Shown: positions 17,621-26,611 of the stretch, piece after piece
Position numbering within the stretch: position 1 is the first letter of the stretch
Layout: every line of letters begins with the position of its first letter
Assembly: GCA_945860065.1 (NCBI GenBank)
Contig: CAMAPI010000007.1
Location: 1 to 51,928, forward strand
DNA from: Chryseobacterium gleum
GTDB taxonomy: Bacteria; Bacteroidota; Bacteroidia; Flavobacteriales_D; Crocinitomicaceae
Reading direction: 5' to 3'
DNA length: 51,928 bases
Notes under the pieces: generated by a model
The model's input: the letters and a program-made list of their open reading frames with translations, nothing else
Told to the model about the DNA's origin: nothing
Databases searched by the model: none
Translations under genes and position numbers: made by a program

Positions 17621-18838
17621 TTATTTTAATAAGTCCAATGCCATTTCAACTTCAAATTGTATTTTATCAGTGAGCACTTTATGGGCATTTCCCGTCGCTG
17701 GGCCGCTGTATCCCGTGTGCACATGCAGCACTTTTCCATCCTTGCCGATTATGATGGTGGTTGGGAAACTCATAATGCCATTTAACATAGGAAATTGGGC
17801 GGAGGCTACTTCTTTTGAAGAATTTCCTGCTAACACTAAATCGTATTCCATTCCGATTTTTTTCTTGAACGCTTTTAATTTTTTTCGCGTTTGTTTTTCA
17901 TCCGTCCCCACTTCATAAGCCAATGCGATGATTTCTAATCCAAATTGCGCATATTTTTTGTGCAATTGATTCATGAATGCAACCTCATCCAAACAATTCG
18001 GACACCACGTACCCATGATTTGAAATACGATAACTTTCCCTTCGGCTGGTTTAAACGAAAAGGGTTTTCCGTTCAATTGCACCATTTCTGTGGTGTTGAC
18101 TTTTTGGTCATTGACCACATATGTTAATGATGCCTCATTTCTAAGTTTTGCGTCGGGATTACGAACCGCTATCCAATCTGTTACATAAGAAAAACCACTG
18201 TAGAATTTTCCTTTTAACGTATCTTCATCTAATGTCGCATCGAAGAGCATTGCCCACGAACCATTGAAGGTAGACATAACGAAATTTAGTCCTGAGCGAT
18301 TTCCATCCAAATACCGGTAATCCCCCGTTTCCGTTAAAAAGGTGCCTGTAATTCGTGAAGCATCTCCACATTTGAAAATTCCGACTGCCTGTTCAGCATC
18401 TTTCGTGCCTGGTTGAAAAGTTACGCTCCAAATGCCATTAAAGACTTCATCCATTGGTTTTGTTTCCGCTACATCGAAGCGTTTTTCTATTCCCCAAGAA
18501 AGTGTCAATGGGATTTTCACCTGGATTTTTTTATTGCGGTTTAACCAGTATCCTCTTGCCGTGGTTTCATTTCGATCTACACGGAAAACAACAACTGCAT
18601 CTTGAAAAGGGAATTGTAAAATAACGGAGTCCGATTTTTGTCTAACCGACATAGCCATTTCTTCTTCTCCATTCTGTACAAAAATGTGTTTTCCATGATT
18701 GGTCACCTTCAGTTGAAAAGGAATCATCAATCGGTCATTCATTGCTAGTTGTCCGCGCCATAGACCATCTTTCAAATTCGATCTAGAAAAGGAAACATTA
18801 CTTATTAAAAGTAGGAGAAAAAGAATCTTATAGGTCAT
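17621..18838 (-). CDS. Secreted TlpA/redoxin-family protein with an extra N-terminal domain
   Basis: A 405-residue secreted protein. A signal peptide (about 1-18) is followed by about 230 beta-rich residues of a type I know only from Bacteroidota redoxins (for example GLWRGQLAMNDRLMIPFQLK). A thioredoxin domain (about 245-405) carries the redox motif WCPNC with cysteines 279 and 282, and a probable cis-proline in SFPTTII. It is likely to act in disulfide exchange or oxidant defence in the periplasm; the role of the N-terminal domain is unknown. It stands alone, and shares a bidirectional terminator with mreB. A near-consensus -7 box (TATTTTCG, minus strand) lies at 18859-18866. Confidence 0.85.
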   Translation of the reverse strand: MTYKILFLLLLISNVSFSRSNLKDGLWRGQLAMNDRLMIPFQLKVTNHGKHIFVQNGEEEMAMSVRQKSDSVILQFPFQDAVVVFRVDRNETTARGYWLNRNKKIQVKIPLTLSWGIEKRFDVAETKPMDEVFNGIWSVTFQPGTKDAEQAVGIFKCGDASRITGTFLTETGDYRYLDGNRSGLNFVMSTFNGSWAMLFDATLDEDTLKGKFYSGFSYVTDWIAVRNPDAKLRNEASLTYVVNDQKVNTTEMVQLNGKPFSFKPAEGKVIVFQIMGTWCPNCLDEVAFMNQLHKKYAQFGLEIIALAYEVGTDEKQTRKKLKAFKKKIGMEYDLVLAGNSSKEVASAQFPMLNGIMSFPTTIIIGKDGKVLHVHTGYSGPATGNAHKVLTDKIQFEVEMALDLLK

Positions 18839-18858
18839 ATTCCATTTGTTTAAGCAAA

Positions 18859-18866
18859 CGAAAATA
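18859..18866 (-). promoter_or_regulatory. Weak -7 box for the redoxin gene
   Basis: Minus strand TATTTTCG differs from TAnnTTTG at one base and ends 20 bases before the ATG at 18838. Confidence 0.35.
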
Positions 18867-18935
18867 CGTTAATTCGTAGGAATTTAATTGCGTTATGCAA
18901 CTATTTCGGAACGAAAGCAGTCAAAGAACCTGAGC

Positions 18936-19460
18936 ATGGAGGAAGTTACATTAATAAATCAGTGTATTGATGGGAATCCAAGGGCTCAAAAAGCGTTGTT
19001 TGACATGTTTGCCCCAAAAATGTTTTCCGTTTGCATGCGTTATGTAAAAGACAAAATGCGCGCGGAAGATGTGCTCCAAGATGCATTGGTTAAAATCTAC
19101 TCAAAACTTCCTGAATATAAATTCGAAGGGGTGTTTGAGGGTTGGATTCGTCGCATTGTTGTGAATACGTGCTTGGATCAATTGAGAAAAGATAAAAAAT
19201 TTCTCAAAGAAATTCAAGTGGAGGAAGTATCCTATCGAATTGAACAACATGAATTCATCGTCGAAAAACTAATGGCGGATGATTTGATGAAACTCGTTCA
19301 ATCGATGCCAGATGGCTATCGTGTTGTATTCAACATGTTTGCGATAGAAGGCTATTCCCATCAAGAAATCGCCAAAGAATTAGGCGTTACAGAAAGCACA
19401 TCCAAATCACAATATTTAAGAGCAAGGGCATACTTAAAAGACCGTATAGAAAAAAGATAA
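18936..19460 (+). CDS. ECF-type RNA polymerase sigma factor
   Basis: I start at the ATG at 18936 (174 residues, MEEVTLINQCI); the longer frame would need a TTG start at 18888 and an atypical leader. Region 2 includes KMFSVCMRYVKDKMRAEDVLQDALVK and binds the -10 element and core polymerase. Region 4 includes EGYSHQEIAKELGVTESTSKSQ, a helix-turn-helix that reads the -35 element. The next gene starts two bases after its stop and encodes a membrane protein with a cytoplasmic N-terminus, the usual place for an anti-sigma factor. The target regulon cannot be seen. Confidence 0.93.
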   Translation: MEEVTLINQCIDGNPRAQKALFDMFAPKMFSVCMRYVKDKMRAEDVLQDALVKIYSKLPEYKFEGVFEGWIRRIVVNTCLDQLRKDKKFLKEIQVEEVSYRIEQHEFIVEKLMADDLMKLVQSMPDGYRVVFNMFAIEGYSHQEIAKELGVTESTSKSQYLRARAYLKDRIEKR

Positions 19461-19462
19461 AA

Positions 19463-20290
19463 ATGGAAGAAAAAGATTTCATAAAAGAATTATTTCAAGA
19501 GAAGCTGGCGCATCATGAGTTGCCTGTACGTCCAGAAATATGGACTTCCGTTTCTTCTTCTCTTACCACAGGGACAACGCTTGTCGTTAGTGGCTTATCC
19601 ATTTTAACGAAATCCATCATTGGAGGATTAAGTGCCGCAGCAGTGGTTGGAAGTATTTGGTTTATGAATCAACCAGTATCAACTCCAACAAAAAAACCAC
19701 TACACAACACGAAAGGTTCGATCGAAAAAGCAGGAAAGACGAAAACAGAACCCCCAATTGTTTCGAACAATAAATTGAACACATATTCCCAAGTAAACAT
19801 CCAGCCTAACCAAACGGAATATCTCCGTGAAGAGACTCCGACATTTGGGCCGGGTATTGCATGGAGTAATAATGAAACAGCGGATGTTCCCGCGCTTCCT
19901 TTGCCCCAATCTTCCACTGTTCAATCTATAAACACTACAAATTCGCTAACTTCCGCTCAGAACAATCCAATTAATCAGCAAGTAATATCCGTTTCCAATA
20001 TTGAAGAAGCGGCCATCATTTTACCAAATGTGTTTACTCCAAATGGAGATGGAAACAACGACGAATTAAGCATTGATTTAGGTGCCTATACGTTCGTAGA
20101 CTACAGTTTGGTGATTCTCAATCAAACAAACCAACTTGTTTTCAAGAGTTCCCTAACTGATGAGACATGGAATGGGAAGAATTTAAATGGTGATCTTTGT
20201 CCAAAAGGAAACTACATCTACTATTTAACAGGGAAAACGGATACAGGGAAAACGATTACCAAGTATTCTACGCTTCGCGTTGAGTATTAA
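19463..20290 (+). CDS. Membrane protein with anti-sigma-like position and a CHU_C (T9SS type B-like) C-terminus
   Basis: A 275-residue protein. An acidic, charged N-terminus without a signal peptide (MEEKDFIKELFQEKL) precedes one hydrophobic segment (about 50-68). A low-complexity linker rich in N, T, Q and S follows (about 70-180). The C-terminus is a gliding-motility-associated domain (about 185-275) with the motif VFTPNGDGNND. The gene is translationally linked to the sigma factor (two-base gap). By position it could hold the sigma factor at the membrane and release it on an outside signal; this is inference. The last 23 bases overlap the end of the convergent membrane-protein gene. Confidence 0.85.
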   Translation: MEEKDFIKELFQEKLAHHELPVRPEIWTSVSSSLTTGTTLVVSGLSILTKSIIGGLSAAAVVGSIWFMNQPVSTPTKKPLHNTKGSIEKAGKTKTEPPIVSNNKLNTYSQVNIQPNQTEYLREETPTFGPGIAWSNNETADVPALPLPQSSTVQSINTTNSLTSAQNNPINQQVISVSNIEEAAIILPNVFTPNGDGNNDELSIDLGAYTFVDYSLVILNQTNQLVFKSSLTDETWNGKNLNGDLCPKGNYIYYLTGKTDTGKTITKYSTLRVEY

Positions 20291-20996
20291 ATTTCATCTC
20301 TAACTCAGGGGCTACTCGAACAATCCCTATGTAAAAAAACACGTTTCCAATCGACGCTAAAATGTGTGCCACATCGTTTTTATCCATCCAAGGGTGTATG
20401 TTTATTTTCCATAAGAAGAAAACGGCAGCTGGTAACATGGCAAGGACGCCAATAGCAAACAAATGAAATGGCGCAGCGTGTTTTCTATAGAAAACTAGGC
20501 CCAAGATTCCAGCGCTCAAAGTAGTTCCAATGATGGTGTTGATCGCTATTGGTAAAAATCCAATCTCCGGTTTTTCCATTACGTTTTTAGTCAAACAAAG
20601 CCAAGTCACCAAGGCATAAACAGCAATCATTTTCAAATAGGAGAAGCATTTATACACTTTTTTAATCTTCTGGTTATATACAAAAGAAATCATTGCTCTT
20701 TCAATGAAGAAGATTGCCAATACTGCTGTAAACCAACCGAAAAACTTACCCGGTGTGCCCCAATAATGATAAAAAGCATGTCCGAGTCCCCCCGCGAATG
20801 TGCTCACTCCGAGCATGATGAAAAAAGCCATATACCAATTAACAAATGGATTTTTTGAATGTCCTTTCCAAATTTTTATTGCCAAATAGATACACGTGAA
20901 AGCCAAGAGCGTGTCCGTCAAGAAGGTGTTGGGTTCCAGAACGGTGAAGCCCCCCAAATTCACGCTTATTTTTTCAAAATCTACCCCTATTTTCAT
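20268..20996 (-). CDS. Multi-pass membrane protein (DUF6962-like)
   Basis: A 242-residue membrane protein with about seven hydrophobic helices and histidines in helical positions (HAFYHYWG, HPWMDKNDVAHILA). I recall this pattern from the family DUF6962 in Bacteroidota, a recollection without search support. No enzyme motif is visible. The gene overlaps the 3' end of the sigma-linked gene by 23 bases tail to tail. Its -7 box (21001-21008) ends four bases before the ATG, which predicts an mRNA without a leader. Confidence 0.75.
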   Translation of the reverse strand: MKIGVDFEKISVNLGGFTVLEPNTFLTDTLLAFTCIYLAIKIWKGHSKNPFVNWYMAFFIMLGVSTFAGGLGHAFYHYWGTPGKFFGWFTAVLAIFFIERAMISFVYNQKIKKVYKCFSYLKMIAVYALVTWLCLTKNVMEKPEIGFLPIAINTIIGTTLSAGILGLVFYRKHAAPFHLFAIGVLAMLPAAVFFLWKINIHPWMDKNDVAHILASIGNVFFYIGIVRVAPELEMKFNTQREA

Positions 20997-21000
20997 TTGG

Positions 21001-21008
21001 CAAAGATA
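21001..21008 (-). promoter_or_regulatory. -7 box of the DUF6962-like gene, probably leaderless
   Basis: Minus strand TATCTTTG matches TAnnTTTG and ends four bases before the ATG at 20996. Confidence 0.65.
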
Positions 21009-21080
21009 CTAATTTACTTTTCTTGAACTAACGGGTTTGGTTTGTGGTGTAATATGCTGACAGCTACTCGTCTATTTCAT

Positions 21081-21088
21081 TATCTTTG
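21081..21088 (+). promoter_or_regulatory. -7 box of the lipid kinase gene, probably leaderless
   Basis: TATCTTTG matches TAnnTTTG and ends four bases before the ATG at 21093. It is the same octamer, at the same distance, as in the divergent gene at 20996. Confidence 0.65.
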
Positions 21089-21092
21089 GTAG

Positions 21093-21989
21093 ATGTCAAA
21101 AACACTTTGTTTACTAAACGGCAGCAAGAAAAAAAGCTCTGTCATTCTTGAGCTTATTGCGCAATGTCAAACAAAATGGAGCGATGACTTTCAAGTGATT
21201 GAATCTAGGTTTGAAAAAGACCTGGTTGACATCGCGCGAAAGCATGCTTCCAAAGCGGATGTTATTATTGCTATTGGCGGGGATGGAACCTTAAATGAAA
21301 TCATAAATGGGCTTATCTCTTCCGGGCATGAAGAATTGCCGGCCATTGCGATTGTTCCAATTGGTACAGGGAACGACTTTTTTCAAAGCGCTGGATTGAA
21401 ATCCTTTAAAATTCAACCATTTATGAATGCCCTGTTGGCGAAAAACACCTTGCCTTGTGACATTGGAAAAATTCAAACAGACGAGGAAATACGTTATTTC
21501 ATGAATGTTGCAGATATTGGATTTGGTGGGGACGTCGTTCTTTCGTTGAATCAATTTCGAAAACAATTTGGGGCTGGTTTTTCCTACGGTTTAGCTATTC
21601 TAAAAACCTTTCTTGCTTATAAGAGACCACATGTGCGCATTGAATCGGAGTCCTTTCAATACAACGGAGAGTTGTTGTTAGCTGCTGCATGCAACGGAGC
21701 GATATTCGGTAATGGACTTCACATTCACCCAGGCGCATCCATTCGTGACGGAAAACTGAATATGACCATTTTAGGAAAGGTTTCCTTGTTAGATTACCTG
21801 CTGAACGTAATGAAAGTGAGAAGGGGGAAGCGCATTAAACATCCCGAAGCGCATTATTTTGAAAGTAATCAGTTGGTGCTAAAAACGAAAGGATTAAAAC
21901 TTCATGCAGAAACGGATGGGGAATATCTCAGTGGTACACGTTTCGAAATTTCTATCTTGCCACAAAGAATAAAAATTCTTCTGTATTAA
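21093..21989 (+). CDS. Diacylglycerol kinase-family lipid kinase
   Basis: A 298-residue cytoplasmic kinase that phosphorylates a lipid such as diacylglycerol with ATP. The nucleotide-binding motif GGDGTLNE lies at 62-69, followed by the IPIGTGNDF segment typical of the DagK/YegS/sphingosine kinase fold. The C-terminal beta-rich domain includes CNGAIFGNGLHIHPGA and the last-strand motif HAETDGEYL. Length is normal. ispD follows after 30 bases but has its own -7 box, so both read-through and separate transcripts are possible. The exact lipid substrate cannot be decided. Confidence 0.9.
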   Translation: MSKTLCLLNGSKKKSSVILELIAQCQTKWSDDFQVIESRFEKDLVDIARKHASKADVIIAIGGDGTLNEIINGLISSGHEELPAIAIVPIGTGNDFFQSAGLKSFKIQPFMNALLAKNTLPCDIGKIQTDEEIRYFMNVADIGFGGDVVLSLNQFRKQFGAGFSYGLAILKTFLAYKRPHVRIESESFQYNGELLLAAACNGAIFGNGLHIHPGASIRDGKLNMTILGKVSLLDYLLNVMKVRRGKRIKHPEAHYFESNQLVLKTKGLKLHAETDGEYLSGTRFEISILPQRIKILLY

Positions 21990-22004
21990 TTCCATCGTAT
22001 TTCT

Positions 22005-22012
22005 TATTTTTG
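22005..22012 (+). promoter_or_regulatory. -7 box of ispD
   Basis: TATTTTTG matches TAnnTTTG and ends seven bases before the ATG at 22020, which predicts a leader of only a few bases. Confidence 0.55.
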
Positions 22013-22019
22013 ACTCGTT

Positions 22020-22676
22020 ATGAACGGATCTGTCATCATTACCGCGGGGGGAATTGGAAAGCGAATGGGGACTGATTTACCCAAGCAATTTCTTGAGGTC
22101 CAAGGCAAGCCTATTTTACTTCATTGTTTGGAAAAATTCCATTCGTATGACGCAACATTACACATCGTTATCACCTTACCTGTTGATTGGATTACCTACT
22201 GGGAAGAATTAATCATAAAGTTCAACTGTCAAATACCACATGTCCTTGTCGCGGGTGGAGAGGAACGATTTCATTCCATTCAATTGGCGTTAGCTTCTTG
22301 TCAAGGCGATTATATCATGGTACACGACGGCGTTCGGCCACTGGTTAGTCACGAAACGATTCATCGTTGCAAAGAGGCGCTGCAACATTCAGTCAGTATA
22401 ATTCCAGTGCTAGCGGTGAAAGATTCCTTACGCTTGCTTTCTGCTGATGGGTCAAAAATGGTCAATCGAAGTGACTTCAAATTGGTTCATACACCACAAT
22501 GTTTTGAGTCCAAAACCTTAAAAAAAGCGTATCAAGTTCCTTTTCAGGAGGGACTCACAGATGACGCCAGTGTAGTTGAATTGATGGGTATTGCACCCTA
22601 TTTCGTCGAAAGCAACGAAGAAAACATTAAAATCACCACCATGAGTGACCTTGCGTATGCGCAAGCATTCCTTTAA
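22020..22676 (+). CDS. ispD: 2-C-methyl-D-erythritol 4-phosphate cytidylyltransferase
   Basis: A 218-residue enzyme that activates MEP with CTP in the non-mevalonate isoprenoid pathway, which supplies quinones, carotenoids and undecaprenyl phosphate. The signature loop (GGIGKRMGTDLPKQF, about 10-24) holds R15 and K22, which contact the triphosphate. HDGVRPLV and TDDASVVE are the other family motifs. Length is slightly below the E. coli protein. The LD-carboxypeptidase gene follows after six bases. The isoprenoid product feeds the carotenoid genes 11 kb downstream, though the two are not one operon. Confidence 0.94.
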   Translation: MNGSVIITAGGIGKRMGTDLPKQFLEVQGKPILLHCLEKFHSYDATLHIVITLPVDWITYWEELIIKFNCQIPHVLVAGGEERFHSIQLALASCQGDYIMVHDGVRPLVSHETIHRCKEALQHSVSIIPVLAVKDSLRLLSADGSKMVNRSDFKLVHTPQCFESKTLKKAYQVPFQEGLTDDASVVELMGIAPYFVESNEENIKITTMSDLAYAQAFL

Positions 22677-22682
22677 CTATAG

Positions 22683-23597
22683 ATGAACGATATGATCACT
22701 CCAACCCCATTAAAAGACGGTGATTTAATTTACATCACAGCACCTGCGAAAGCAACAGATGCAGCATCCGTTTTTTACGCGAAAAGCTTTTTGGAAGAAA
22801 AAGGATTTCGTGTTCTTTTAAGTGAGCATTGTCTTGGCGAGTATCGTTATTTTTCTGGAACTGATGAAGAACGAAAAGCAGACATGCAGTATGGCATAGA
22901 CCATCCCGAAGTGAAGGCCGTTTTATGTGCGCGTGGAGGCTATGGCTGTGTCCGTATCGTTGATGAAATAAATTGGGCGAACATGTTGAGACAGCCCAGA
23001 TGGTTGATTGGATTTAGTGACATTACGGTTTTTCATCACCGTTTAATGCGCTTAGGCGTACAAAGCATACATGGTTCGATGCCGCTTAATTTTGAAAAAA
23101 ACACGCTGGAAGCATTGGATACTATGTTGACCATTTTGCGTGGCGAAAGCCCCGATATTATATGTCCGGCAAATGATTCCAATAAACATGGAGCGGCTGA
23201 GGGTGTTTTAATTGGCGGGAATTTAAGTATCGTGTTTAGTATGCTTGGAACGGATGACGCCTACATATTCGACGATTCCATTTTGTTTCTTGAGGATATT
23301 GCTGAACAACTTTACCACTTAGATCGCATGTTTTTCGCGCTTAAAAAATCTGGTGCATTGTCGAAAATCAAGGGATTAATTATTGGCGGGATGACGGATT
23401 TAGAGGACACGGATAATCCAACAGAATTAACACTAAAAGAAATTGTGTCAAGCCATTTTACGTATTCCAAAATTCCCATTTGTTATCATTTTCCAATTGG
23501 GCACTTTTCAGATAATCGCGCCGTTATCGTTGGGGCACAAGTGAAATTAACGGTGGATGAATCGACAACTGAGTTGTGCTATTTAAATTCATTCTAA
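22683..23597 (+). CDS. LD-carboxypeptidase (peptidase S66 family)
   Basis: A 304-residue enzyme that cuts the L,D bond before the terminal D-alanine of murein tetrapeptides, or in relatives (MccF) an amide of microcin. The N-terminal domain holds CARGGYGCVRI and the catalytic serine S112 in GFSDITVF. The glutamate and histidine of the S66 triad are in the C-terminal half; the histidine is probably in CYHFPIGHFSDN. No signal peptide is present, which fits a cytoplasmic recycling role. It lies six bases after ispD and is probably in the same transcript. Confidence 0.88.
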   Translation: MNDMITPTPLKDGDLIYITAPAKATDAASVFYAKSFLEEKGFRVLLSEHCLGEYRYFSGTDEERKADMQYGIDHPEVKAVLCARGGYGCVRIVDEINWANMLRQPRWLIGFSDITVFHHRLMRLGVQSIHGSMPLNFEKNTLEALDTMLTILRGESPDIICPANDSNKHGAAEGVLIGGNLSIVFSMLGTDDAYIFDDSILFLEDIAEQLYHLDRMFFALKKSGALSKIKGLIIGGMTDLEDTDNPTELTLKEIVSSHFTYSKIPICYHFPIGHFSDNRAVIVGAQVKLTVDESTTELCYLNSF

Positions 23598-23634
23598 ATA
23601 GAAACAAAAGTCCCTTTTAATTGTTGCTTAGATG

Positions 23635-23642
23635 TAAATTTG
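23635..23642 (+). promoter_or_regulatory. -7 box of the sdhCAB operon
   Basis: TAAATTTG matches TAnnTTTG, 23 bases before the sdhC ATG at 23666. No TTG is seen at the expected -33 distance. Confidence 0.5.
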
Positions 23643-23665
23643 CACCACATTAATGGTTAACAATT

Positions 23666-24571
23666 ATGAGTAAGTCTGTATTATTTAAATCATCCATCGC
23701 TAAGAAATATTTCATGGCGTTGACGGGATTGTTCTTATGTACTTTCCTTGTAGGTCACCTACTCGGAAACCTACAACTAATTTTCAAGACAGGTGAGGAA
23801 GGACGTCGTGCCTTTAATGAATACGCATACTTTATGGGGCATAATTTATTCATTAAAATATTGTCTTATGTCACGTACATTGCATTGATTATTCATGCTG
23901 TTGACGGAATTATGTTGACCATTCAAAACAAAAAAGCGCGTCCAGTGAATTATGCGAAAAATAATCCAAAAGCAAATTCAGGAACGGCTTCTAGAAACAT
24001 GGCGATTTTAGGAACCTTGATTTTAGTTTTCCTTGCAACGCACATGGCTAATTTTTGGTGGAAAGCGAAAATTACCGAAGAAATTCCATTGCATTCATTA
24101 GTAAAGACAGTTGATTACCCCGTTGGACAAAATCCAGCAACTGGTGAAATGATCACTAAACCAATCGAAGTCACACATTACTTAAATACAAATGGTACAT
24201 ACCAGCAATTTAAAGTGAAAGACCCTAGTACTGGACAAGAACAGAAATTATTTGAAATTAAGAATAAACACGAATTTTACGACATTACATCTGGCGTGAA
24301 AATCGGTGAAGGATACGAAGATTTACATACTGTCGTAATGACTTTCTTTGATAAAAAGAATTCGAGTGCGTTATTTGGTGTGCTTTTTTACGTGATTTCC
24401 ATGTTGGTTTTGGGTTACCACTTGTGGCATGGTTTTGCCTCTTCTTTTCAATCCTTAGGATTGAATCACCCATTGTATACGCCGATTATTAAGAAAATTG
24501 GAATGGCATTCAGTATTGTTGTGCCTTTCTTGTTCGCAATTATTCCCGTCATTATTTACATGAACCATTAG
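23666..24571 (+). CDS. sdhC: Succinate dehydrogenase / fumarate reductase cytochrome b subunit
   Basis: A 301-residue membrane anchor of complex II. Five helices are visible (about 15-37, 63-85, 112-130, 235-255 and 280-298). Histidines H31, H77, H126, H252 and H255 are candidate haem b ligands. The type is the single-subunit anchor of Bacteroidota and epsilon-proteobacteria. About 100 residues between helices 3 and 4 (131-232) form a hydrophilic loop; relatives I remember are nearer 220-240 residues in total, so the loop appears enlarged. First gene of sdhCAB, 13 bases before sdhA. Confidence 0.9.
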   Translation: MSKSVLFKSSIAKKYFMALTGLFLCTFLVGHLLGNLQLIFKTGEEGRRAFNEYAYFMGHNLFIKILSYVTYIALIIHAVDGIMLTIQNKKARPVNYAKNNPKANSGTASRNMAILGTLILVFLATHMANFWWKAKITEEIPLHSLVKTVDYPVGQNPATGEMITKPIEVTHYLNTNGTYQQFKVKDPSTGQEQKLFEIKNKHEFYDITSGVKIGEGYEDLHTVVMTFFDKKNSSALFGVLFYVISMLVLGYHLWHGFASSFQSLGLNHPLYTPIIKKIGMAFSIVVPFLFAIIPVIIYMNH

Positions 24572-24584
24572 GAAAAACAGGATT

Positions 24585-26597
24585 ATGTCAAAATTAAACT
24601 CAAGAATTCCAGAAGGACCCATTGCTGAGAAGTGGACAAACCACAAAAATCACATGAAATTGGTTGCTCCTAACAATCGTCCAAAGATTGACGTTATTGT
24701 TGTTGGAACAGGATTGGCCGGAGCAGCGGCTGCTGCATCCCTAGGTGAAATGGGATATAATGTAAAAGCGTTCTGTTTTCAAGATTCCCCGCGTCGTGCC
24801 CATTCTATTGCAGCACAAGGCGGAATCAATGCAGCAAAGAATTATCAAAATGATGGTGACTCAGTTTACCGTTTATTTTACGATACGATTAAAGGGGGAG
24901 ATTACCGCGCTCGTGAAGCAAACGTTCACCGTTTAGCTGAGGTTTCTGGTAATATCATCGACCAATGTGTGGCCCAAGGGGTTCCTTTTGCACGTGAATA
25001 CGGTGGATTATTAGATAACCGTTCATTTGGTGGGACACAGGTTCAACGTACGTTTTACGCAGCGGGACAAACAGGTCAACAATTATTGTTAGGTGCCTAT
25101 TCAGCTTTGTCTCGTCAAATTGGCTTGGGTCGCGTGAAAATGTACCACCGTCATGAAATGATGGACTTGGTTAAAATTGATGGGAAAGCACGTGGAATCA
25201 TTGCTCGTAACTTAGTAACTGGGGAATTAGAGCGTCATTCTGCACACGCAGTGGTGATTGCGTCTGGTGGATATGGAAATGTTTATTTCCTTTCAACCAA
25301 TGCCATGGGAAGCAATGTTTCAGCGGCGTGGAAGGTTCACAAAAGAGGAGCTTTATTCGCGAATCCTTGTTTTGTTCAAATTCACCCAACATGTGTTCCT
25401 GTCCACGGAACAAATCAATCTAAATTAACGTTGATGTCTGAGTCCTTAAGAAACTCAGGGAGAATTTGGGTTCCTAAGAAAAAAGAAGATGCCGAAGCAA
25501 TCAGAGCTGGACAATTAAAACCGACTCAAATCTCAGAAGAAGAAAGAGATTACTTCTTAGAAAGACGTTACCCTGCATTTGGTAACTTAGTTCCGCGCGA
25601 TGTTGCATCTCGCGCCGCAAAAGAACGCTGTGATGCTGGATGTGGAATTGAAGCAAACGATACAAATGAAGGAGTTTACTTAGATTTTTCTTCTGAAATT
25701 AAGAGCAAAGGGAAACAAACGGCATATGCATTAGGAGATCATGATCCTACGGAAGAGCGCATGATTGAATTAGGTAAAAAATGGATTGAGGAAAAATACG
25801 GGAACTTGTTCCAGATGTATCAAAAAATCACTGATGAAAATCCATACGAAACACCAATGAAAATTTATCCAGCTGTTCACTACACAATGGGTGGCGTTTG
25901 GGTTGATTACAACTTACAGAGTACCATCGAAGGTTGTTTTGTTACAGGAGAAGCGAATTTCTCTGAGCACGGAGCAAATAGACTTGGCGCGTCAGCCTTA
26001 ATGCAAGGATTGGCAGATGGTTATTTCGTGGCTCCATATACTGTTTCAGATTACCTCTCAAATGAAATTCGTACAGGTAAAATTTCAACCGATGGTCCTG
26101 AATTTGAAGCAGCAGAAAACGAAGTAAAAGAAAGTATTGATCGTTTCTTAAATAACAATGGCTCCAAATCCGTAGACCACTTCCACAAAAGATTGGGATT
26201 AATCATGTGGAACAAAGTAGGAATGGCTCGAGATGAGCAAGGATTGAAACAAGCAATTGAAGAAATAGGACTTTTACGCGAAGAATTTTACAAGGATGTT
26301 TATGTCCCTGGTAGCTCTGACGAAATGAATCCTGAATTAGAAAAAGTGATGCGTGTTGCAGATTTAATTGAATTAGGTCAATTGATGGCAGTTGATGCGC
26401 TAAACCGTGAAGAATCGTGTGGTGGTCACTTCCGTGAAGAACACCAAGACGCTGAAGGCGAGACGTTACGTGATGACAAAAACTTCAAATACGTAGCCGC
26501 TTGGGAATACCAAGGGTCAGATTCTAAACAATCTACGCTTCATAAAGAAGAGTTGAATTACGAGTTTATCAAAATAGCAGATAGAAATTACAAATAA
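24585..26597 (+). CDS. sdhA: Succinate dehydrogenase / fumarate reductase flavoprotein subunit
   Basis: A 670-residue flavoprotein, the long form usual in Bacteroidota. The FAD-binding motif [17 protein letters not shown] is at about 41-57. The covalent flavin histidine is in [17 protein letters not shown], and active-site residues are in the HPTCVP and HYTMGGVW segments. It oxidises succinate to fumarate, or runs the reverse reaction, on the cytoplasmic face and passes electrons through SdhB to the membrane subunit. It is the middle gene of sdhCAB, with 13 and 14 bases to its neighbours. Confidence 0.96.
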   Translation: MSKLNSRIPEGPIAEKWTNHKNHMKLVAPNNRPKIDVIVVGTGLAGAAAAASLGEMGYNVKAFCFQDSPRRAHSIAAQGGINAAKNYQNDGDSVYRLFYDTIKGGDYRAREANVHRLAEVSGNIIDQCVAQGVPFAREYGGLLDNRSFGGTQVQRTFYAAGQTGQQLLLGAYSALSRQIGLGRVKMYHRHEMMDLVKIDGKARGIIARNLVTGELERHSAHAVVIASGGYGNVYFLSTNAMGSNVSAAWKVHKRGALFANPCFVQIHPTCVPVHGTNQSKLTLMSESLRNSGRIWVPKKKEDAEAIRAGQLKPTQISEEERDYFLERRYPAFGNLVPRDVASRAAKERCDAGCGIEANDTNEGVYLDFSSEIKSKGKQTAYALGDHDPTEERMIELGKKWIEEKYGNLFQMYQKITDENPYETPMKIYPAVHYTMGGVWVDYNLQSTIEGCFVTGEANFSEHGANRLGASALMQGLADGYFVAPYTVSDYLSNEIRTGKISTDGPEFEAAENEVKESIDRFLNNNGSKSVDHFHKRLGLIMWNKVGMARDEQGLKQAIEEIGLLREEFYKDVYVPGSSDEMNPELEKVMRVADLIELGQLMAVDALNREESCGGHFREEHQDAEGETLRDDKNFKYVAAWEYQGSDSKQSTLHKEELNYEFIKIADRNYK

Positions 26598-26611
26598 TTA
26601 AGAAAGACATT

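Noticed and set aside
18888-18935. TTG start giving the sigma factor 16 more residues.
   Set aside because: The ATG at 18936 gives the usual ECF N-terminus; the extension is not family-like.
22683-23597. LD-carboxypeptidase as a microcin C self-immunity gene (MccF).
   Set aside because: No microcin or transporter genes are near, and the ispD neighbour points to cell-wall recycling.
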